Shown: positions 1 through 4,469, numbered from the stretch's first letter. The stretch: DNA of 10,100 bases from Patescibacteria group bacterium (GCA_018817995.1 JAHISW010000010.1:1-10100), one strand, 5' to 3'. The notes: generated from the letters alone by a model not told the origin. A program made the numbers and translations.

Positions 1-720
1 ATTTCTGGTGGCATTGGTACTGTTGGAGCAGGTGAACGGGGAGTGCTTCTTCAATTTGGAGCAGTCAAAAATAAGATTTTTGAAGAAGGGCTTTATTTTA
101 AAATTCCTCTTATTCATCAAGTTGTAAAGATGGACGTAAAGATTAAAAAAGACGAAGTTGCTGCTAGCGCATCTTCAAAAGATTTACAGATAGTAACGTC
201 TAAAATTGCTCTTAATTATCACCTTGACCCCAATTCAGTAAATAAAATTTGGCAGGAAATAGGGAAAAATTACAATACCCGTATTATCGCTCCTTCTATT
301 CAAGAAGCGGTAAAATCTGTAACCGCGAAATTTACCGCCGAGGAGCTCATCACAAGGAGAGAAGAAGTGAAGGAAAAAATTAAGGCTAATCTTGCGGAAA
401 GATTACTGCAAAGCGCCATTATGGTTGATGAGTTTAACATAATTGACTTCTATTTTTCAGATGCGTTTAATAATGCAATTGAAGCCAAGGTTACTGCAGA
501 ACAATTAAAACTTAAGGCCGAGAGAGATTGGGAAAGAATAAAAATTGAAAAAGAACAAAAAATTACCGAAGCCGAAGGAAAGGCCCAGGCCATTCGCATT
601 GAAGCGCAAGCCTTAATGTCTAATCCTAAAGTAGTAGAGCTCCGTTGGATAGAGAAATGGGACGGCAAAGTTCCAACATATTGGGGAGAAGCCAGCCCAT
701 TCGTAGGACTAAATAGATAG
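1..720 (+). CDS. Prohibitin/SPFH (band 7) family protein, 5' end outside window
   Basis: The reading frame is open from the first base and codes for 239 residues before TAG, so the true start and the expected N-terminal membrane anchor lie upstream; the GTG at 43 is internal. The window opens in the classic SPFH entry: GERGVLLQFG, then EEGLYFKIPLIHQVVKMDV. The middle holds the band 7 core (IVTSKIALNYHLDP, later ELITRREEV). The rear is a charged helix rich in Lys/Glu/Ala (roughly residues 155-205), as in prohibitin and flotillin coiled coils. It ends with a prohibitin-like RWIEKWDGKVP segment. Proteins of this family form large ring assemblies on the cytoplasmic membrane and act as scaffolds or modulators of membrane proteases; the partner here cannot be read from the sequence. 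The next gene has its own promoter. Confidence 0.9.
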   Translation: MSGGIGTVGAGERGVLLQFGAVKNKIFEEGLYFKIPLIHQVVKMDVKIKKDEVAASASSKDLQIVTSKIALNYHLDPNSVNKIWQEIGKNYNTRIIAPSIQEAVKSVTAKFTAEELITRREEVKEKIKANLAERLLQSAIMVDEFNIIDFYFSDAFNNAIEAKVTAEQLKLKAERDWERIKIEKEQKITEAEGKAQAIRIEAQALMSNPKVVELRWIEKWDGKVPTYWGEASPFVGLNR

Positions 721-726
721 AAAATG

Positions 727-735
727 TGGTAGAAT
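727..735 (+). promoter_or_regulatory. Extended -10 promoter for the PLP enzyme gene
   Basis: TGGTAGAAT reads as TG-N-TAGAAT, an extended -10 element. No good -35 is visible 17 bases upstream. A start of transcription near 742 would leave a leader of about 14 bases before the ATG at 756, without an SD sequence; the AGGAG at 736-740 would then not be in the mRNA. Confidence 0.5.
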
Positions 736-755
736 AGGAGTATAGATAAGTTCAT

Positions 756-1709
756 ATGAATATTCTAAGCGAAATAAAAAAAGCCGAGAAGAGAATTCGT
801 CCATATATTCTTAAGACACCCCTCATTCCTTCAAATTTTTTGAGCAAACTCAACAAAGGGAAAGTTTATCTAAAAATGGAAAGCGAGCAGTATACCGGCT
901 CTTTTAAAGTGCGCGGGGCCATGAATAAAATTCTTTCTTTATCTGAACAAGAAAAAAAGAAAGGAATTGTTACGGCATCTACCGGAAACCATGCGCTTGG
1001 TGTCGCTCGAGCCCTTTCTATCACAGGAATTAAGGGCACTATATTTCTACCCGAAAACGCGGAAACTTCAAAAATTGAAGCGCTTCGGGGTTACAATGCC
1101 ACACTAGAATTTTATGGCAAAGATTTTTTAGCAACGGAGTTGCACGCTAAACAGGTGGCCAAAGAAAAGGGCGCGAGCTGGATTTCGCCATACAACGACC
1201 CACAAATTATCGGAGGGCAGGGGACTATTGGGATTGAGATTGTCCAACAACTTGACAAAATTGATTATGTTTTAGCTACGGTTGGCGGGGGAGGTTTAAT
1301 TTCAGGCGTTGCCACTTATTTAAAAAGCGTAAGCCCTGAGACCAAAATAATAGGATGTCTGCCGATAAATTTTCCAAAAATGTATTTGAGTGTCAAAGCC
1401 GGAAAAATTGTCAGTCCGAGTAATTTGAAAGAAACACTTTCCGATGGTTCCGCCGGAGGCATAGAAGAAGGGTCAATAACCTTTCCAATCTGCCAGCAAT
1501 TGATAGATGATTTTATTTTAGTATCCGAAAAAGAAATCAAAGAGGCGATTAAATTGATTGTAGACAAACATCACAAAATTATTGAAGGCGCCGCCGCCGT
1601 TTCCGTGGCAAGTTTTATCAAGAACAAAGAAAAATTCAAAGGGGCTAATGTCGTTATCATTATTTGCGGAGGAAATATAGCGACAAGCAAACTCAAAGCT
1701 TTGTTATAG
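756..1709 (+). CDS. PLP-dependent threonine dehydratase/serine racemase-like enzyme
   Basis: A complete 317-residue protein of the tryptophan-synthase-beta fold (fold type II). The PLP Schiff-base lysine is Lys51 in GSFKVRGA. The substrate carboxylate loop is STGNHA at 75-80, the phosphate-binding glycine loop is VGGGGL at 176-181, and the C-terminal signature CGGNI at 304-308 sits by the pyridine ring. PYNDPQIIGGQGTIG (145-159) and IIEGAAAVSVAS (275-286) also fit threonine ammonia-lyase, which converts threonine or serine to the 2-oxo acid plus ammonia. The length matches short catabolic dehydratases and serine racemases; the C-terminal ACT-like regulatory domain of biosynthetic IlvA is absent. 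The sequence does not separate dehydratase from racemase activity. No isoleucine-pathway gene is nearby, so a catabolic or amino-acid-interconverting role is more likely. Confidence 0.85.
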   Translation: MNILSEIKKAEKRIRPYILKTPLIPSNFLSKLNKGKVYLKMESEQYTGSFKVRGAMNKILSLSEQEKKKGIVTASTGNHALGVARALSITGIKGTIFLPENAETSKIEALRGYNATLEFYGKDFLATELHAKQVAKEKGASWISPYNDPQIIGGQGTIGIEIVQQLDKIDYVLATVGGGGLISGVATYLKSVSPETKIIGCLPINFPKMYLSVKAGKIVSPSNLKETLSDGSAGGIEEGSITFPICQQLIDDFILVSEKEIKEAIKLIVDKHHKIIEGAAAVSVASFIKNKEKFKGANVVIIICGGNIATSKLKALL

Positions 1710-1777
1710 ATTCCACAATCTTTTCTCCGGCTTGCTACCAAACATCCATATTTTTATCCTCTCATAGTCTCTTGGTA

Positions 1778-1808
1778 GCTCCGATGCTTCGAACGGAGCA
1801 AATTTTTT
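1778..1808 (+). terminator. Probable rho-independent terminator after the PLP enzyme gene
   Basis: GCTCCG (1778-1783) pairs with CGGAGC (1794-1799) around a 10-base loop, followed by AAATTTTTT. It ends the plus-strand gene before the convergent tRNA. An overlapping inverted repeat, GCTACCAA (1734-1741) with TTGGTAGC (1772-1779), could compete with the stem. Confidence 0.6.
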
Positions 1809-1822
1809 CCCTGAAAAAATTT
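1800..1822. repeat. AT-rich perfect palindrome at the 3' end of the initiator tRNA
   Basis: AAATTTTTTC (1800-1809) and GAAAAAATTT (1813-1822) are perfect inverted copies around CCT. The palindrome reaches the last two bases of the mature tRNA on the minus strand. On that strand it gives an A/T-rich hairpin just after the tRNA, perhaps part of its termination or 3' processing. It also supplies the T-tract of the plus-strand terminator. Confidence 0.6.
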
Positions 1823-1892
1823 GCGGGGGTGGGAGTTGAACCCACTACCTGGAGGTTATGAGCCTCCCGTGCAACCGTTACACTTCCCCGCG
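1821..1892 (-). tRNA. Initiator tRNA-fMet (anticodon CAT)
   Basis: The 72-base cloverleaf folds completely on the minus strand. The acceptor is CGCGGGG with CCCCGCA: position 1 is C and 72 is A, so the first pair is broken, the hallmark of bacterial initiator tRNA needed for formylation and rejection by EF-Tu. The D arm is GTGT/GCAC, the loop is CTCATAA with CAT as anticodon, the variable region is AGGTA, and the T arm is GTGGG-TTCAACT-CCCAC. The anticodon stem is GGAGG/CCTCC, so position 29-41 is A-T where most initiators have three G-C pairs in a row. CCA is not encoded and must be added. It has its own promoter at 1924-1952. Confidence 0.95.
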
Positions 1893-1898
1893 ACCTTG

Positions 1899-1913
1899 TC
1901 CCGCCAAGCGGGA
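1899..1913 (-). other. Leader hairpin of the initiator tRNA
   Basis: TCCCGC and GCGGGA form a perfect 6-bp stem with a 3-base loop. On the minus strand the stem is followed at once by CAAGG and then the tRNA 5' end. The same arrangement (hairpin, ACAAGG, tRNA) occurs before the tRNA at 3180-3253, suggesting a shared leader element for 5' processing or stability. Confidence 0.5.
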
Positions 1914-1923
1914 TGTAGTTATC

Positions 1924-1952
1924 ATAATACTATGGAATATTTTAATAGGCAA
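1924..1952 (-). promoter_or_regulatory. Promoter of the initiator tRNA
   Basis: On the minus strand: -35 TTGCCT (1947-1952), a 17-base spacer, and -10 TATTAT (1924-1929). The predicted start near 1917 lies just before the leader hairpin. The tRNA-Met promoter at 3296-3324 has the same -10 and the same spacing. Confidence 0.65.
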
Positions 1953-1973
1953 GTTCGCGGGTGATGCAGACTC

Positions 1974-2002
1974 TTTACGCACTATTAAATATATGCCAAT
2001 AT
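1974..2002 (+). promoter_or_regulatory. Possible promoter of the barrel-cytochrome operon
   Basis: TTTACG (1974-1979), a 17-base spacer, then CAATAT (1997-2002) preceded by TG-C, an extended -10. Transcription would start near 2009 and give a leader of about 36 bases carrying the SD AGGAGG at 2031-2036. The match is moderate. Confidence 0.35.
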
Positions 2003-2044
2003 TGCAATAAGAGGTTTGAAAACTGAACAAAGGAGGGATTAGAA

Positions 2045-2716
2045 ATGAAGAAAATGTTTTTGGTGGTGGTAGTTGCGCTAGTTTTTTTGTTGGGCGCTGT
2101 TATTGATGTTAGCGCCAAAGGAATTGACACGGATAAATTTTTCGTTGACCTTGGGGTGTCACAGACCTTTTACAACAATGAAAATTTGGAGTCCGAAAGG
2201 GGACTCAAGCTGAAAGCGGGATACGATTTCGTGTATTTATGGGGAGCGTACGAGAGGGCTTTGAACAGGTATAGCGGGCAAGAGGCTGGTAATATAGATT
2301 TGTTTGGAGTGGGCGCCGGACTTCAGTATTTTATTACAGAAAACCTTCGGCTTTTTGCTGAAGTTGGTTGGTATGATCCAAACTCAAGCATGGAAGGTGT
2401 CGTTACTTCGGGTCCCAACCATGAAGCGTTGTGGTTAGAGTTGAACAGAAGAGTCGCCCTTCCTGACGGAAAAGGGAGATCCTTTGATTATTACGAATAT
2501 GATTTAAGGGGGAATATCGGAGGGTCGCTTGGCGTTGATTTTTGTTATGAAATAATTAACAGACTCACGTTGGGCTTGTCTGTTTCTTACCGTTTTCTGA
2601 AGTTGCCGGAAAGCATCTACGGCAGATACTACACTGCTCCTGAGTGGTGGGAGGTCTTTGGGGACAAAGATTTTTCCGGAGTCCAGCTTTTCGCCGGGCT
2701 GACGTATAGATGGTAA
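2045..2716 (+). CDS. Secreted outer-membrane-type beta-barrel protein
   Basis: A complete 223-residue protein. The start ATG is fixed by a textbook SD, AGGAGG at 2031-2036, eight bases upstream. Residues 1-24 are a signal peptide: MKK, a Val/Leu-rich core, and cleavage after VSA. The mature part alternates hydrophobic and polar residues in short strands ending in aromatic residues (FFVDLGVSQTFY, LRLFAEVGWY, LTLGLSVSYRF, VQLFAGLTYRW). The protein ends in Trp, as outer-membrane barrels do for recognition by the BAM machinery. Length and pattern fit a small, roughly eight-stranded barrel of the OmpX/OmpW/OmpA-barrel size class; no exact family is recognised. The stop is nine bases before the cytochrome gene, so the two are co-transcribed. 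A barrel is odd in an organism whose other genes look like CPR, which are thought to lack a true outer membrane. It could have been acquired, or could sit in another layer. Confidence 0.75.
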   Translation: MKKMFLVVVVALVFLLGAVIDVSAKGIDTDKFFVDLGVSQTFYNNENLESERGLKLKAGYDFVYLWGAYERALNRYSGQEAGNIDLFGVGAGLQYFITENLRLFAEVGWYDPNSSMEGVVTSGPNHEALWLELNRRVALPDGKGRSFDYYEYDLRGNIGGSLGVDFCYEIINRLTLGLSVSYRFLKLPESIYGRYYTAPEWWEVFGDKDFSGVQLFAGLTYRW

Positions 2717-2725
2717 GAGGTCAAA

Positions 2726-3127
2726 ATGAAGAAGTACAGACTGATTGGATGGTTTCTTATTATCTTGTTTGTGGCGATTTTGATTGGCTTATTTCTTACG
2801 GTTGGCGGGGCTTTGCCTGTGAGGTCTGAAGAAATTGAAGAAAAGAAAGTTGTTGAGGCTACAGCTTTGCAGGAAATGAGTTTAGAAAAAATACTGGCTG
2901 TGAAAAATATTGGCAACGTGCCCTTCTCCCATACGAGGCATGAGTTATTTGCTTGTATGGAATGCCACCACAAGGGGCAGTTTGAAAAATGCGTTTTTTG
3001 TCATGACGAAAATGCGAAAGTAAAAAGCAAAATGGCATTTCATCAGAAATGCAAGACTTGCCATAAAGACATGAAATGCGGCGATTGCCACAAGAAAGAG
3101 GAGAAAGAAAAAACAAAAAAAGAATAA
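2726..3127 (+). CDS. Membrane-anchored tetraheme cytochrome c3-like protein
   Basis: A complete 133-residue protein with SD AAGAGG (2715-2720) overlapping the previous stop. Residues 9-28 are a strongly hydrophobic helix acting as signal or anchor, followed by a charged linker. The C-terminal half has four CxxCH heme c sites: C77-H81, C89-H93, C109-H113 and C118-H122. Four further His (H69 and H72 in FSHTRH, H82 directly after the first site, and H106) are just enough to give all four hemes bis-His ligation, in the same order as class III cytochrome c3. The protein should carry low-potential electrons outside the cytoplasmic membrane. Heme attachment needs a cytochrome c maturation system and a heme source, neither visible here. 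The tail is Lys/Glu-rich. It is second in an operon with a barrel protein and is closed by a strong terminator. The family call is strong; the partner and pathway are unknown. Confidence 0.88.
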   Translation: MKKYRLIGWFLIILFVAILIGLFLTVGGALPVRSEEIEEKKVVEATALQEMSLEKILAVKNIGNVPFSHTRHELFACMECHHKGQFEKCVFCHDENAKVKSKMAFHQKCKTCHKDMKCGDCHKKEEKEKTKKE

Positions 3128-3133
3128 CAAACC

Positions 3134-3163
3134 AAAAAGGTCCGCGATTGCGCGGGCCTTTTT
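3134..3163. terminator. Bidirectional terminator between the cytochrome operon and tRNA-Met
   Basis: AAAAAGGTCCGCG pairs along its full 13 bases with CGCGGGCCTTTTT (one G-T pair) around a 4-base loop. Both strands end in a T run. It serves the plus-strand cytochrome operon and the convergent minus-strand tRNA. Confidence 0.9.
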
Positions 3164-3179
3164 ATATAAAATTCTTTTG

Positions 3180-3253
3180 TGCCGAGGGTGAGAATCGAAC
3201 TCACGACCTTGGGTTTATGAGTCCCATGCTCTAACCAACTGAGCTACCCCGGC
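3180..3253 (-). tRNA. tRNA-Met, elongator type (anticodon CAT)
   Basis: A 74-base cloverleaf on the minus strand. The acceptor GCCGGGG/CCTCGGC is fully paired with one G-T, so unlike the initiator the first pair is intact. The D arm is GCTC/GAGC, the anticodon loop is CTCATAA, the variable region is AGGTC, the T arm is GTGAG-TTCGATT-CTCAC, and the discriminator is A. CCA is not encoded. The anticodon stem is TGGGA/ACCCA, whose loop-closing pair 31-39 is A·A, a mismatch. Elongator tRNA-Met is the simplest call, but tRNA-Ile2, whose CAT becomes lysidine-modified, has the same gene anticodon and is not excluded. Confidence 0.92.
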
Positions 3254-3259
3254 CTTGTC

Positions 3260-3276
3260 TCGTCGTAGCCACGAGG
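3260..3276 (-). other. Leader hairpin of tRNA-Met
   Basis: CTCGT and ACGAG (on the minus strand) form a 5-bp stem. It is followed by ACAAGG and then the tRNA 5' end, matching the arrangement at the initiator tRNA although the stem sequence is different. Confidence 0.4.
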
Positions 3277-3295
3277 CGAAGACGGACCTGTCTAA

Positions 3296-3324
3296 ATAAT
3301 ACAAAAAACAACCCTTTTTTACAA
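3296..3324 (-). promoter_or_regulatory. Promoter of tRNA-Met
   Basis: On the minus strand: -35 TTGTAA (3319-3324), a 17-base spacer, and -10 TATTAT (3296-3301). Transcription would start near 3289, leaving a leader of about 36 bases. Confidence 0.7.
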
Positions 3325-3325
3325 G

Positions 3326-3354
3326 AAAAAGCCCTCCGGTGGTTATCGGAGGGC
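3326..3354 (-). terminator. Rho-independent terminator, minus strand
   Basis: GCCCTCCG (3331-3338) and CGGAGGGC (3347-3354) form a perfect 8-bp stem with an 8-base loop; on the minus strand TTTTT follows at once. It lies immediately upstream of the tRNA-Met promoter and so shields it from transcripts arriving from 3355-3450. In the other direction a T run follows after five bases, so weak plus-strand termination is possible. Confidence 0.75.
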
Positions 3355-3436
3355 CAATGTTTTTTTATTTGTCGTCTTCGTCATCATCATTTTCCTCAGA
3401 AGATTCTCAACTATGGAAGTTCAACTTCCATAGTTG
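3331..3436 (-). ncRNA. Possible small RNA between an extended -10 and a terminator
   Basis: On the minus strand the extended -10 TGGTACAAT (3443-3451) predicts a start near 3436, and a strong terminator ends at 3326-3354. The transcript of about 105 bases would begin with a perfect long hairpin (3406-3438). It contains one tiny frame, SD-like GAGG then ATGATGATG, ending inside the terminator stem. No known RNA family is recognised and a short leader peptide is an alternative. Confidence 0.3.
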
Positions 3437-3438
3437 AG
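3406..3438. repeat. Perfect 33-bp palindrome
   Basis: The 16-base arm CTCAACTATGGAAGTT (3406-3421) is repeated inverted at 3423-3438 around one C. It lies in an intergenic stretch with no T-tract on either side, so it is not a standard terminator. It could be a dimeric protein site, an RNA hairpin heading a minus-strand transcript, or a mobile-element relic. Confidence 0.85.
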
Positions 3439-3442
3439 GGGG

Positions 3443-3451
3443 ATTGTACCA
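3443..3451 (-). promoter_or_regulatory. Extended -10 element, minus strand
   Basis: TGGTACAAT on the minus strand is TG-N-TACAAT. No convincing -35 is present. It would drive the short minus-strand transcript running through the palindrome to the terminator at 3326-3354. Confidence 0.35.
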
Positions 3452-3468
3452 GAATCAAGGAGGTTTTG

Positions 3469-3495
3469 ATGGAATGGGCGGTTTTTTGCTTGTAA
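3469..3495 (+). CDS. Possible 8-codon leader peptide
   Basis: A perfect SD, AAGGAGG (3457-3463), stands five bases before ATG, and the frame codes for MEWAVFCL then TAA. Four bases later begins the second perfect palindrome (3500-3533). The order SD, short frame, hairpin, next gene resembles a leader-peptide attenuator, but the hairpin lacks a T-tract and no promoter is clear. It may be chance. Confidence 0.2.
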   Translation: MEWAVFCL

Positions 3496-3499
3496 AAAC

Positions 3500-3533
3500 A
3501 ACATTCTCACATTCTCAAGAATGTGAGAATGTT
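3500..3533. repeat. Perfect 34-bp palindrome
   Basis: The arm AACATTCTCACATTCT (3500-3515) is repeated inverted at 3518-3533 around CA. Each arm carries CATTCT twice. It lies 77 bases before the phosphatase start and 61 bases after the first palindrome, with unrelated sequence. No T run follows. It is a candidate operator for the downstream gene or the end of a decayed element. Confidence 0.85.
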
Positions 3534-3597
3534 AAGAGCGGGGGGTGGAAAAGAAGATTGGATTGTGCTTGAATAAGAAAAATGCAGTTGTTTGAAA

Positions 3598-3603
3598 AAG
3601 GAG
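3598..3603 (+). promoter_or_regulatory. SD that fixes the phosphatase start at 3610
   Basis: AAGGAG lies six bases before ATG 3610. It argues against the in-frame TTG at 3592, which precedes the SD. Confidence 0.75.
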
Positions 3604-3609
3604 AAAAAG

Positions 3610-4098
3610 ATGACAGAAAAAAACAAGGATCCAGATATTGGTGTTAGGCAAAAATGGCCAAATCGTTTGGTGCTAGTCCGGCACGGCCGGTCTATTTATA
3701 ATGAAGAGCGGGAACTTATTAACCGCGGTGTTTTGGATACTTACACCACAAAGGTAAAAGATGTGCGCAATGCCGATATTGATCTAGAGGAAAAAGGGAA
3801 GGAGCAAGCAAAACAAACTGCTCTGTTTTTGAAAGAACAGTATGGAAATTTTGATGTAATATTTGCTTCGCCATTCAAGCGCGCCTACAAAACCGCGCGT
3901 ATTATTGAAGGACAATTTCCAACAGCACTCTTCATAACTGAAGAAAGAATCAGGGAAAAAGAATTTGGCGTTATTGATGGATTAACCCCGCAGGAATTAA
4001 GAGAACTTTTCCCTCATGAATACGCACGAAAACAAAAAGAAGATAAGTATTACTACCGTCCCATAGGCGGAGAATCATATCCGGATGTTGGATGTTAA
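3610..4098 (+). CDS. N-terminal fragment of the split histidine phosphatase
   Basis: 162 residues with SD AAGGAG and ATG at 3610. It holds the first catalytic His (RHG), the phosphate-binding Arg and the acid loop, but not the second His. The last two residues (GC) come from the frame shift. Confidence 0.6.
   Translation: MTEKNKDPDIGVRQKWPNRLVLVRHGRSIYNEERELINRGVLDTYTTKVKDVRNADIDLEEKGKEQAKQTALFLKEQYGNFDVIFASPFKRAYKTARIIEGQFPTALFITEERIREKEFGVIDGLTPQELRELFPHEYARKQKEDKYYYRPIGGESYPDVGC
4083..4096 (+). repeat. 7-bp tandem duplication causing a frameshift
   Basis: GGATGTT occurs twice without a gap. Seven is not a multiple of three, so the second copy shifts the phosphatase frame; removal of either copy restores it exactly. 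This is typical of replication slippage. Confidence 0.9.
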
Positions 4099-4351
4099 TC
4101 TGCGTATTTGGTCTTTTTTAACTACTCTTGTTCGCGAACACTCCGGGCAAAATATTTTGGTGGTTTCTCACTCCGCGGTGATGCTGTCTTTTAGGAAAAT
4201 GCTTGAAAAGATTCACGAAAAAGCATTGCTGAAAATTAACAGGGAAGATGAAATGAAAAACTGCGCCATTATTTCTTATATTTTTGACTCTGAATTAAAA
4301 CCAAAACCGAAACTGCGTTTGGAGTTTTACAATAAAATCGCGTGGAAATGA
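4085..4351 (+). CDS. C-terminal fragment of the split histidine phosphatase
   Basis: 88 codons from an ATG created inside the duplication, overlapping the first fragment's stop by 14 bases. It carries the second catalytic His (SHS). It has only a poor, distant SD (GGAG about a dozen bases upstream), so separate translation would depend on coupling at the overlap. Confidence 0.4.
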   Translation: MLDVNLRIWSFLTTLVREHSGQNILVVSHSAVMLSFRKMLEKIHEKALLKINREDEMKNCAIISYIFDSELKPKPKLRLEFYNKIAWK

Positions 4352-4409
4352 GAAGATACCTAACGGAATTTTAAAATTATTTTTAAGATAAAAGAAAAAG
4401 CAAATTTTG

Positions 4410-4439
4410 AGCCGCAGGACAAATACCGGCGGCTTTTTT
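4410..4439 (+). terminator. Rho-independent terminator after the phosphatase gene
   Basis: AGCCGC (4410-4415) pairs with GCGGCT (4429-4434), extended by GG/CC past an A·G mismatch, then TTTTTT. It insulates the next promoter. Confidence 0.85.
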
Positions 4440-4469
4440 GTTATTTGAAAAAATTATTTGGATAGGATA

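Larger units (their letters stand above)
3610..4351 (+). pseudogene. Histidine phosphatase (phosphoglycerate mutase-like) gene, frameshifted
   Basis: The gene encodes a histidine phosphatase superfamily protein (phosphoglycerate mutase/PhoE-like) split into two frames. The first frame has the catalytic RHG (R24-H25-G26), the SPFKRAYKTA arginine segment (88-97), the acidic REKEFG loop (115-120), and GGESYPDV up to residue 160, then GC and a stop at 4096-4098. The second frame continues with NLRIWSFL and carries the second catalytic His in VVSHSAVML. The break is a tandem GGATGTT at 4083-4089 and 4090-4096. Removing one copy joins PDV to NLRIW and restores 244 residues with both catalytic His, a normal family length. 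Such enzymes move or remove phosphate from small metabolites; the substrate is unknown. As it stands neither half can be a complete enzyme. Decay, a slippage variant in the population, or an assembly error are all possible. Confidence 0.85.

Noticed and set aside
450..755. Minus-strand frame of about 100 codons
   Set aside because: It is antisense to the well-supported SPFH gene and shows no protein features of its own. The same holds for the minus-strand frames over the PLP, cytochrome, regulator and surface-protein genes.
1664..1861. 65-codon plus-strand frame ending in GVEPTTWRL
   Set aside because: Its end is the antisense of the initiator tRNA, a well-known source of false genes, and its start is inside the PLP enzyme gene.
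3406..3533. CRISPR array
   Set aside because: The two palindromes differ in sequence and there are only two; a CRISPR array needs the same repeat many times.
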